This document shows, piece by piece, positions 57,183 through 64,000 of a DNA stretch of 64,000 nt (its first letter is position 1; each line of letters starts with the position of its first letter). Source of the stretch: Halalkalicoccus sp. CG83 (GTDB lineage Archaea > Halobacteriota > Halobacteria > Halobacteriales > Halalkalicoccaceae). The DNA is taken from positions 62,001-126,000 of the forward strand of contig NZ_JAZDDH010000004.1 in the NCBI RefSeq assembly GCF_037081715.1. Reading direction: 5' to 3'. The notes beneath the pieces were generated by a model that was not told the origin of the DNA, searched no databases, and saw only the letters and a list, made by a program, of their open reading frames with translations. Both the position numbers and the translations under genes were made by a program.

Positions 57183-58247
57183 ATGCGCGCAGCTGTCCTC
57201 AAAGAGTACCAGGAACCGCTGGCGATTCAGGATGTCGACGCTCCCGACCTGGATGCCGAGGGAGCAATCGTGGAGATAGAGGCGTGTGGAATCTGCCGCA
57301 GCGACTGGCACGGATGGCAAGGTGACTGGGATTGGCTCGGTATTCAGCCACCAATTGGCCAGATCCTCGGCCATGAACCCGCGGGCAAAGTAGTCGAAGT
57401 CGGCAACAACGTCGAAAATGTTATCGAAGGTGATCGTGTCACGGTCCCGTTTAATATTGGTGACGGAAGCTGTCACCAATGTCGTACCGGGCACGGAAAC
57501 ACGTGTGCGAATGTGAGACCGCTGGGCTTCGCTGAATCCGTTCCAGGCGCATTCGCTGAACAACTCCACGTTCCAGCAGCCGATCATAACGCCGTCCGGT
57601 TACCCGAAGGCGTCTCTTCAATCGATATGGCTGGACTTGGATGCCGGTTCATGACCTCATTCCACGCGCTCGCTCACCAAGCAGATCTTGAGGGGGGTGA
57701 CTGGGTTGCCGTCCATGGCTGCGGTGGTGTCGGTCTCTCTGCCGTCCACATTGCCGACGCTCTCGGAGCAAACGTCATTGCGGTTGACCTACACGACGAG
57801 AAACTACAAAAAGCAACGGAGCTGGGTGCAGTCGAGACCATCAACGCAACCGAGGCCGACGACACTCCCAAGGCAGTCAAGGCGGTCGCTGGTGGTGGCG
57901 TCGACATCTCGGTCGATGCACTTGGCATCGAAAGCACATGTCGTAACTCCGTGATGAGCCTCGCCACTCGTGGCCAACACCTTCAGGTCGGCTTGAGTAC
58001 TCAGGACGAAGAAGGCATGGTGGCCCTACCGACAGACCTGATGGTGATGAAAGAGATCGAGTTTATCGGATCACTCGGTATGCCTCCAACCCGCTATGAG
58101 GAGATTTTCCGAATGGTCGATACCGGCAAACTCGATCCGGGTGCCGTAGTTTCGGAGACGGTGACGCTCGCTGATGTCTCCAATAAACTCGCGTCGATGA
58201 GTGACTTTGAAACGATGGGTATTCCTGTTATCAATGAGTTCGCCTGA
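57183..58247 (+). CDS. Zinc-dependent alcohol dehydrogenase
   Basis: A 354-residue MDR-family enzyme. The catalytic zinc ligands are in CGICRSDWHGW and GHEPAGKVVEVG; the NAD-binding site reads GCGGVGLSAVHIADALGA. The structural zinc lobe reads GDGSCHQCRTGHGNTC, with the first Cys replaced. This occurs in a known subgroup, so it is not necessarily a fault. It probably interconverts an alcohol and aldehyde with NAD(P). The start at 57183 fits the promoter and family N-terminus. Confidence 0.9.
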   Translation: MRAAVLKEYQEPLAIQDVDAPDLDAEGAIVEIEACGICRSDWHGWQGDWDWLGIQPPIGQILGHEPAGKVVEVGNNVENVIEGDRVTVPFNIGDGSCHQCRTGHGNTCANVRPLGFAESVPGAFAEQLHVPAADHNAVRLPEGVSSIDMAGLGCRFMTSFHALAHQADLEGGDWVAVHGCGGVGLSAVHIADALGANVIAVDLHDEKLQKATELGAVETINATEADDTPKAVKAVAGGGVDISVDALGIESTCRNSVMSLATRGQHLQVGLSTQDEEGMVALPTDLMVMKEIEFIGSLGMPPTRYEEIFRMVDTGKLDPGAVVSETVTLADVSNKLASMSDFETMGIPVINEFA

Positions 58248-58420
58248 TTTATTAGATTGATTGAGACATATTCAATTCAAATATCACACATTCTATGACA
58301 ATCAAGACTGCTGTAGCTACTACCGCTGTGATCAGTGTAAAATCTACATATTGTATCTATCAGTCTCTTTTTGATGACTGCTGGAGAAGGCGGTGAGAAG
58401 GATGCGAGAAACAGAGCGTC

Positions 58421-58429
58421 TATTCAGCA
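58421..58429 (-). repeat. TGCTGAATA end-like motif, copy 7
   Basis: Exact motif on the minus strand, followed by GACGCTCTG, about 90 bases from hairpin copy d. Confidence 0.5.
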
Positions 58430-58519
58430 AAAGAGTAAGCAAGAGTGGAAACCACAGGATACCGGACACCTGCTTCGAAGAGACCAACGACCACTCTTCG
58501 GAGTATAAACTATTCCATA

Positions 58520-58565
58520 CCTTGTGCAACAGTTGTCTTCCAGTAAGGGCTGATGTTGTACAAGG
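58520..58565. repeat. Hairpin repeat, copy d
   Basis: Arms CCTTGTGCAAC (58520-58530) and GTTGTACAAGG (58555-58565), with one G-T wobble-compatible change; loop 24 bases. Unlike the other copies it is not just past a stop codon. Confidence 0.65.
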
Positions 58566-58728
58566 TAAAGTGTTCACTTGTACATTGACCTACAGGATTG
58601 GTAGAAGCCTTTATGCGTTTCAATATGTGACTCTCTTATTCAGTGTAAAAGAGTTATGAATACAGAATACTTACTCCTCAGAATAACCAGTTATTACATG
58701 ATTCTTGGTTAAGTGTGGTAGTGTAACG

Positions 58729-60072
58729 ATGTTCCACACTAACGGTAGGCTGTTCAAGAACGCGTTCGGGACCCCTGAGATGCGGGAGGTTTTCAACGAA
58801 GCGAAGTACGTTGAACAATTCATGGTTGTCGAGGCGGCTCTAGCGCGTGCACAGGCCGACCTCGAAATAATTCCCGAGGAAGCCGCTGAGATGATCACCG
58901 AGACTGCCTCGCTGGAGTATCTCGATCTTGAAAAGGTTGAGCAGAAGATCGACAAAATCGATCTCTTCACTGTCGCTATCATCGAAACCTGGAAAGAGGC
59001 AATCGGCGATGGTGGTGAGTACATCCATTACGGTGCGACCAGCCAGGATATCGCTGACACGACAATGGTACTGCTCGTCCGAGATGGAATTGAGCTGCTC
59101 AGGGAGGAACTCGCGACTATCAAAGGTCAGCTGGAAGAGCTAGCCAGTGAGCACGCTGAGACCCCGATGATAGGTCGAACCCACCACGTTCATGCACTAC
59201 CAATCACGTTTGGGTTGAAGGCCGCCGACTGGCTCGACGAACTTACCCGTGGGATCAAGCGCTTGGAAGCCGCCGCCGAGCAGGCCCTCGTCATCGAATT
59301 CTTCGGTGCCGTTGGATCACTGGCCTCCCTCGGAGAAGATGGGCTGGATGTCCAGGAGCGCTTCGCCGAGAAACTTGATCTCGCGGTCCCAAATACGGCC
59401 TGGTTCGCCTCCCGCGATCGGTTTCTCGGACTTCTCAACGCGTTTATTACAATCGGTGGAACTGCCAGCCGGATCGCCCGTCAGGTGCTATTGCTCAACC
59501 GTGAAGAGATCGGCGAGCTCTCCGAGCCGATCCCCGAGGGAATAGTCGGGTCTTCAACGATGCCGCACAAGCGCAACCCGGTCATGAGCGAACGGACTGT
59601 CGGCCTGGTAGCGCTGCTGCGCGGCCACGCCAACGTCATGGGATCGTTGCTTGAGAACTATGATGAACGTGACGCTGGGCTCTGGTACGCTGAATACGCG
59701 ATCATCCCCGAAGCGTTTCTCTATCTTCACCGCACGCTGCGCAACATTCGTGAGACACTCGATGGACTGGGCGTCCACGCTGATGCCATGCGGGGAAACA
59801 TGGATATCCACGGCGGTCTCGTGACCTCGGAAGCGGTGATGATGGCACTGGCGGAATCGATCGGACGGATCACTGCACACGAACTCGTCCACGAAGCCGC
59901 GATGGAGGCCTACGAGAGCGACCGACCCTTTGAGGAAATTCTCTTAGACGACGATCGTGTCACTGAGACGCTCTCCGCGGAAGAATTGTTGGAGATAACA
60001 GATCCGACACGGTACACCGGTGTCTCGAATCAGATCGTCAAGCGAACCGTTGAGGGCAGCCGAGACCTGTAG
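58729..60072 (+). CDS. Fumarase/aspartase superfamily lyase (PurB- or PcaB-like)
   Basis: A 447-residue lyase. The superfamily signature GSSTMPHKRNPVMSERT lies near residue 280; HYGATSQDIADTTMVLL and MIGRTHHVHALPITFG are also present. It resembles adenylosuccinate lyase and 3-carboxy-cis,cis-muconate cycloisomerase. Being an isolated copy in a catabolic island, it more likely acts on a dicarboxylate or tricarboxylate (beta-elimination, fumarate-like product) than in purine synthesis. The start at 58729 (MFHTNGRLFKNAFGTPEM) fits. Confidence 0.85.
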   Translation: MFHTNGRLFKNAFGTPEMREVFNEAKYVEQFMVVEAALARAQADLEIIPEEAAEMITETASLEYLDLEKVEQKIDKIDLFTVAIIETWKEAIGDGGEYIHYGATSQDIADTTMVLLVRDGIELLREELATIKGQLEELASEHAETPMIGRTHHVHALPITFGLKAADWLDELTRGIKRLEAAAEQALVIEFFGAVGSLASLGEDGLDVQERFAEKLDLAVPNTAWFASRDRFLGLLNAFITIGGTASRIARQVLLLNREEIGELSEPIPEGIVGSSTMPHKRNPVMSERTVGLVALLRGHANVMGSLLENYDERDAGLWYAEYAIIPEAFLYLHRTLRNIRETLDGLGVHADAMRGNMDIHGGLVTSEAVMMALAESIGRITAHELVHEAAMEAYESDRPFEEILLDDDRVTETLSAEELLEITDPTRYTGVSNQIVKRTVEGSRDL

Positions 60073-60818
60073 GCTGAAAGTTGTTATGGCGTATGAAGTT
60101 TAATCAAGGTTATTATCCTCATTCTATATCTTCAGGAGATGAGGCGTTCGTATAAGGCGAAATAAATATCATTTTCTCAATATATCTGTTCGTCTTTAGA
60201 TCATCGTGCTGAATGCTTTGTGAGCGACTACCATCGACCTGTAGTCGAATCTGGACATCTCGAATCTAGAGGCAAAATTCTAATAGGTATTTTGTGTCTC
60301 GCTATTCAATAGCTTCGAGAAACTCAGATAGCGTATCGGTGAGGTCATTGACCCATCCACTACCCCTGATCGGCCGAATAGAGGTACTGTTGAATACATG
60401 TCCTCGGCCTTGTTTAGATGTGGCATAGAGACGTTTGCTCTCGTATAGATATCCGGACGGAATAAGGACACAGGTGCTGTACCGGCTTCGTTAGAGAAGC
60501 GGGTCTGTTTAGAAACTCCGCAACCGGTTAAGAAAGTCGAAAGTCGTCATAGACGAACACCGCCTCGTCACGAGCCAACCTCCCAAGACCATTATTCTCT
60601 CTCCAAGTCCGGCCCACTGGCGGGATTTTGCCTGCTTGATCTACTAACTCATCATCACTTCGATCTACCCTATCCACCCCGGATAGCATCCATTTCGTTT
60701 TAAGGGAGTAGGCCGGCTCGTCGCGCGCCGCTTAAGGAAATTTAGAAACATAGAATATTTCGTACGCATAACGTAGGCGGAGATGATATACCGCTGGAAT
60801 CTGTACTTTCTTCCAGCC
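60073..60818. other. Gap with decayed sequence
   Basis: Contains a near-copy of the scar motif (CGTGCTGAATG, 60205), a 13-base word shared with 61637 and a minus-strand tail TLSEFLEAIE ending near 60306 that looks like a gene remnant. No complete gene. Confidence 0.35.
60407..60419 (+). repeat. Word GGCCTTGTTTAGA, copy 1
   Basis: Thirteen bases repeated exactly at 61637-61649. Both copies lie in gaps flanking the MBL-fold gene, like ends of an insertion. Confidence 0.4.
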
Positions 60819-61484
60819 ATGCCCATCGAACACCGTGGACTGACCTTTAAGCAGCTCGCTCATGCCAGTATCCGTATCGAAACCGAGGACGGCTCCGTCA
60901 TCTACATCGATCCATGGACAGAGGTGCTCGACGACGAACCAGGTGATGGTGACGTGGTGTTCGTCACACATGACGATTTCGACCACTACGACCCCGACGC
61001 CATCGACGCGGTTGCGAAGCCCGACGCTACCGTCGCCGTCTACGAAGCGGTCGATACCGCCGATTTCGGCTTCGAGGTCGTCGATCTCTCGTACAAAGGT
61101 GAGACGACCATCGACGATATAGACGTTCGGAGCGTCCCTGCTTACAACGACCCCGACAGCGATCATGTCGACGATGACGGCGACCCCTTCCACGCCGACG
61201 GGGAAGTGATCGGCCTTCTGCTGACGATCGAAGGAACGGTCGTCTTCTTTCCCTCTGACACCGACTTCCTCTCACATCACGAGTCCATCGATGCTGAGGT
61301 GTTCGTACCGCCCATTGGCGGCCATTTCACAATGGACCGGCACGAGGCTGCGGAGTTCGCCCGGAGCGTCGATCCTAATCTGGTACTTCCGGTCCACTAC
61401 GACACGTTCGACCCCATCGAAACCGACGCGGCAGCCTTCGCGGACGAGCTCGAGGATGAGGGGATCCGTGTCGAACTTTTCTAA
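60819..61484 (+). CDS. MBL-fold metallohydrolase (UlaG-like)
   Basis: A 221-residue metallo-beta-lactamase-fold protein. Metal-binding motifs: FVTHDDFDHYDPD (replacing HxHxDH with H-D-D-F-D-H), VVFFPSDTDFL, and a final VLPVHYDTF. The first His of the usual motif is Asp, as in the UlaG/RomA-like subgroup. The start at 60819 (MPIEHRGLTFKQLAHASI) is the family N-terminus. Substrate unknown; often lactone- or phosphodiester-type. It is bracketed by GGCCTTGTTTAGA repeats. Composition is GC-rich compared with the gaps around it. Confidence 0.85.
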   Translation: MPIEHRGLTFKQLAHASIRIETEDGSVIYIDPWTEVLDDEPGDGDVVFVTHDDFDHYDPDAIDAVAKPDATVAVYEAVDTADFGFEVVDLSYKGETTIDDIDVRSVPAYNDPDSDHVDDDGDPFHADGEVIGLLLTIEGTVVFFPSDTDFLSHHESIDAEVFVPPIGGHFTMDRHEAAEFARSVDPNLVLPVHYDTFDPIETDAAAFADELEDEGIRVELF

Positions 61485-61618
61485 AAAATCAGTAAGAGTT
61501 CCACGGGTCGGGTGACCTATGGAACTTCACGCCGATCGCATAACCAGTTCATCTAAGGATTAGCGGAAGTCTCGTACTTTCTATCCCAGTAACGGACACG
61601 ATTTCTCGATTCTCTTCT

Positions 61619-61627
61619 TGCTGAATA
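61619..61627 (+). repeat. TGCTGAATA end-like motif, copy 8
   Basis: Exact motif, followed 10 bases later by the GGCCTTGTTTAGA word. Confidence 0.45.
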
Positions 61628-61636
61628 TGTGCGCTA

Positions 61637-61649
61637 GGCCTTGTTTAGA
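61637..61649 (+). repeat. Word GGCCTTGTTTAGA, copy 2
   Basis: Second copy of the word at 60407, in the same orientation. Confidence 0.4.
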
Positions 61650-61898
61650 GCGGAGTAGAACGCCCACAGTGGACAGTTAACCGAATCGGGAATGCGCTGA
61701 AGACGCACTAAACAGTCTGATCCCTCTACGTAGAATGCTCCCACATGCGCGTTTCATCTACACGTTTAAATAAGGTTTAGAGGCTGCATTTCGATGGCTT
61801 TGGTTGTTTCAGAAGATTTGTGCTGAACCACCTGCTTTGTAATCGGGTGAACCTATCACAGGATATTTTACCAACTCTGGATAATCGTTACGGAGTCG

Positions 61899-61907
61899 TG
61901 CTGAATA
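61899..61907 (+). repeat. TGCTGAATA end-like motif, copy 9
   Basis: Exact motif in the form CGTGCTGAATAAAGGGTGTC, close to copy 2 in extended form. About 280 bases before ilvB, the first core gene. Confidence 0.5.
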
Positions 61908-62179
61908 AAGGGTGTCTATCCTGCAGATCAAGCCATCACACTGGACGAAAGATTAATAAGCGTCGTTGACCCTCTTGTTTATAATGCAGTGGAGCACCAT
62001 ACCAGGACGTTCGTCCGTTGGTAGTGGTGCGTCTATTATCGCTATCATTGCGATTATTGGGGTTTCTTAGTAGCCCCATACTTCATTCCATACCTCGACT
62101 TTAGTCCGGTTCGCAACGATTCCTAATTAACAGTGTCACCGGTCTATCCGGCGATGCTGTGGCCTCTACACAACCTAGA

Positions 62180-63931
62180 ATGACAGAACAAGCGGCAGTC
62201 CACGAAGACACGACAGAGGACACGTCCCCACGACCGATCACAACCGGAGCTGACGCTGTCGTCGCAGCGCTCGAGGCTGCTGGCGTCGAATACGCGTTTG
62301 GAGTACAAGGCGGTGCCATCATGCCTGTCTACGATTCCCTGTACCACTCCGATATGCAACACATCACAATGGCACATGAACAGGGCGCTGCCCATGCTGC
62401 CGACGCCTATGGAATCGTCTCCGGCGAACCGGGTGTCTGTTTAGCTACGTCCGGTCCTGGTGCGACCAACCTTGTTACAGGATTGGCTGACGCAGACATG
62501 GACTCAGATCCAGTGGTAGCCTTGACTGGACAGGCCCCTTCAGACTTGGTCGGTAAGGACGCCTTTCAGGAGACGGATACAACGGGCATGACCAGACCAG
62601 TAACGAAGACGAACTACTTTGTCACTGATCCCGACACAGTTGGAGACACCGTTGATGAGGCGTTCACGCTCGCACGTGACGGGCGGCCAGGCCCAACACT
62701 GGTTGACCTCCCGAAGGACGTTACTTTGGGTAATACTGATTCAATGCCCAGCGAACCCCAACAGTCCACAAACATCGAGGTGCCCGACGCAGCCGATGGT
62801 GAGCGTATCACTGCGGCCGCGAACGCGCTTGCAAACGCTGAGCGGCCCATCATCCTCTCGGGCGGCGGCGTGGTCAAAGGTGAAGCGTGGACCACGCTTC
62901 AGCGATTGGCCGTCGAGTACGGGATTCCCGTCGTGACGACGATGCCGGGGATCGGCTCGTTCCCGGAAGACCACGACCTCGCGATGGAGGTCGCAGGAAT
63001 GCACGGCACCGGCTATGCGAACATGGCTCTCCAACACTGCGACGTGATGCTCGCGGTCGGAACGCGCTTCGATGACCGCCTTACGGGCGGTGTCGAGACA
63101 TTCGCGCCCGAGGCCGAAATCATCCATGTTGATATCGACGCCGCGGAGATCAGCAAGAACGTCTACGCAGACTACCCCCTCGTAGGCGACGCGGCGACGG
63201 TACTTGACCAACTTCACAATACAATGCCGCGCACGCCCGACTTGGACGAGTGGCACGAGCAGTGTCACCAATGGAAAGATGAGTACTCGATGGACTACGC
63301 AATGTCCGAGGATAATCCCCTAAAGCCCCAATTCGTTGTCGAGGCGACGGACGCACTGACGCCTGATGAGACGATCGTCACGACGGGTGTCGGCCAGCAC
63401 CAGATGTGGGCGATGCAGTACTGGACGTACCGGCACCCACGGACGTGGGTATCCTCTCATGGACTGGGGACGATGGGCTATGGACTACCCGCAGCTGTCG
63501 GGGCTCGTCTTGCCGCGGATGACGACCAGTCGGTCGTCTGCTTCGAGGGTGATGGATCGTTCCTCATGACGCTCCAGGAACTTGCGGTCGCCGTTCGGGA
63601 GAACCTCGATATCACGGTGATCGTCCTCAACAACGCCGCCATCGGGATGGTTCGCCAGTGGCAGGACGCCTTCTTCGAGGGACGCCGGATGGCATCGGAG
63701 TACTCCTGGGTGCCCCAGTTCGACGTCCTAGCGGAGGCATTCGGCGCCCAGGGCTTCCGCCTCGAGACGGACAACGAGGTCGAGGAGACGCTCCAGGCCG
63801 CCCTCGATTACGACGGTCCGTCGGTGGTCGACGCGCACGTCGACCCTGCAGAAGACGTCTATCCGATCGTGCCCAGCGGCGGCGATAACGCGAAGTTCGC
63901 GATGAACGGTGCGCAACTAGAGGAACTATGA
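62180..63931 (+). CDS. ilvB: Acetolactate synthase, large subunit
   Basis: A 583-residue thiamine-diphosphate enzyme that makes acetolactate or acetohydroxybutyrate for valine, leucine and isoleucine. Catalytic Glu lies in MAHEQGAAHAADAYG; the FAD and substrate part is normal; the ThDP-Mg motif reads GDGSFLMTLQELAV... followed by LNNAAIGMVRQWQDAFFEGR. The start is at 62180 (MTEQAAVHED) or an upstream GTG. ilvN begins within its stop (ATGA overlap). Base composition rises from about 53% to about 64% GC near 62780, within the gene. Confidence 0.95.
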   Translation: MTEQAAVHEDTTEDTSPRPITTGADAVVAALEAAGVEYAFGVQGGAIMPVYDSLYHSDMQHITMAHEQGAAHAADAYGIVSGEPGVCLATSGPGATNLVTGLADADMDSDPVVALTGQAPSDLVGKDAFQETDTTGMTRPVTKTNYFVTDPDTVGDTVDEAFTLARDGRPGPTLVDLPKDVTLGNTDSMPSEPQQSTNIEVPDAADGERITAAANALANAERPIILSGGGVVKGEAWTTLQRLAVEYGIPVVTTMPGIGSFPEDHDLAMEVAGMHGTGYANMALQHCDVMLAVGTRFDDRLTGGVETFAPEAEIIHVDIDAAEISKNVYADYPLVGDAATVLDQLHNTMPRTPDLDEWHEQCHQWKDEYSMDYAMSEDNPLKPQFVVEATDALTPDETIVTTGVGQHQMWAMQYWTYRHPRTWVSSHGLGTMGYGLPAAVGARLAADDDQSVVCFEGDGSFLMTLQELAVAVRENLDITVIVLNNAAIGMVRQWQDAFFEGRRMASEYSWVPQFDVLAEAFGAQGFRLETDNEVEETLQAALDYDGPSVVDAHVDPAEDVYPIVPSGGDNAKFAMNGAQLEEL

Positions 63932-64000
63932 GCGGGGGACTAGACGGTCCGGGACCGCACGAGCGCTCCCAACCCAGCGGGCGACGGACCCGAGCAGGAG
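63928..64000 (+). CDS. ilvN: Acetolactate synthase, small regulatory subunit (5' end only)
   Basis: The first 24 codons read MSGGLDGPGPHERSQPSGRR, the usual haloarchaeal IlvN start. It overlaps the ilvB stop by four bases, so the two are translated together. The rest lies beyond the window. Confidence 0.85.
   Translation, partial: MSGGLDGPGPHERSQPSGRRTRAG

Larger units (their letters stand above)
58248..58728. other. Gap with hairpin and scar motifs
   Basis: No gene. It contains a TGCTGAATA motif (58421-58429) and hairpin copy d (58520-58565), and the promoter of the lyase. Confidence 0.4.
61485..62179. other. Gap upstream of ilvB with scar motifs
   Basis: Contains TGCTGAATA motifs at 61619 and 61899, the GGCCTTGTTTAGA word at 61637, and the likely ilvB control region. 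A short plus-strand frame from 61984 (beginning MQWSTIPG) could be a leader peptide but nothing supports it strongly. Confidence 0.35.

Noticed and set aside
61984-62070. Leader peptide before ilvB
   Set aside because: The short frame has no run of branched-chain codons and no paired hairpins clear enough to support attenuation.
1-64000. CRISPR array, rRNA, complete tRNA, intact transposase or integrase
   Set aside because: I looked for regularly spaced repeats, tRNA arms and transposase-type proteins and saw none I could support.

Overview
The window looks like part of the chromosome of a halophilic archaeon (class Halobacteria). The proteins are very acidic. Secreted proteins carry twin-arginine signals or Tat-type lipoboxes. 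A Bat/HTH-10 regulator is present, many genes have a TATA box about 20-30 bases before the ATG (leaderless archaeal promoters), and the right edge is a haloarchaeal-type ilvB-ilvN pair. Base composition is patchy. Most of the window is AT-richer than haloarchaeal core DNA, but the nitrile hydratase genes, the beta-helix gene and the second half of ilvB are clearly GC-rich. With many gene remnants and repeated scar motifs, this reads as a large, decaying accessory island that ends at the core ilvBN operon.

Region 1 (1-16.8 kb) is a defence-type island: a methyltransferase-like protein with a HEPN-like end, a PHP plus SMC-like ATPase (TrlF type), an Mrr-like nuclease candidate, a DUF4238 protein, a PD-(D/E)XK nuclease, a DUF4268 protein, a GmrSD-like DUF262 protein, a frameshifted HNH gene, a membrane protein, an intact HNH protein and a helical protein of unknown function. 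None forms an obvious complete known system.

Region 2 (16.8-24 kb) holds a glycosyltransferase and its broken duplicate, whose centre was replaced by a Bat-type regulator. It also has a Tat-secreted beta-helix protein, a zinc-ribbon miniprotein, an alpha/beta-hydrolase remnant, a manganese-dependent pyrophosphatase and M23-peptidase remnants.

Region 3 (24-62 kb) is a catabolic island. It begins with a LeuA-like synthase lacking the regulatory domain, an aconitase paralogue and a TctCBA tricarboxylate transporter. It continues with an LLM oxidoreductase, an Fe-ADH/maleylacetate-reductase-like enzyme, two SDRs, a CocE-type hydrolase beside a decayed IclR regulator, two enoyl-CoA hydratase family proteins, three family III CoA-transferases, an acyl-CoA dehydrogenase and a CitE-like lyase. 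It then has a cobalt-type nitrile hydratase operon (beta, alpha, activator), a class IV aminotransferase, an MFS transporter and a fragment of its paralogue, a Zn-ADH and a fumarase/PurB-superfamily lyase. Together they suggest uptake of an organic acid or nitrile, CoA activation, hydration or beta-oxidation and C-C cleavage; the substrate is not determined.

Region 4 (60.8-64 kb) has an MBL-fold hydrolase and ilvB-ilvN.

Two repeat families cross the window. One is a 43-46 bp hairpin with CTTGTGCAAC / GTTGCACAAG arms (four copies, three lying 22-26 bases past a stop codon). The other is a TGCTGAATA end-like motif with nine exact copies, none inside an intact gene. No intact transposase, integrase, tRNA, rRNA or CRISPR array was found.
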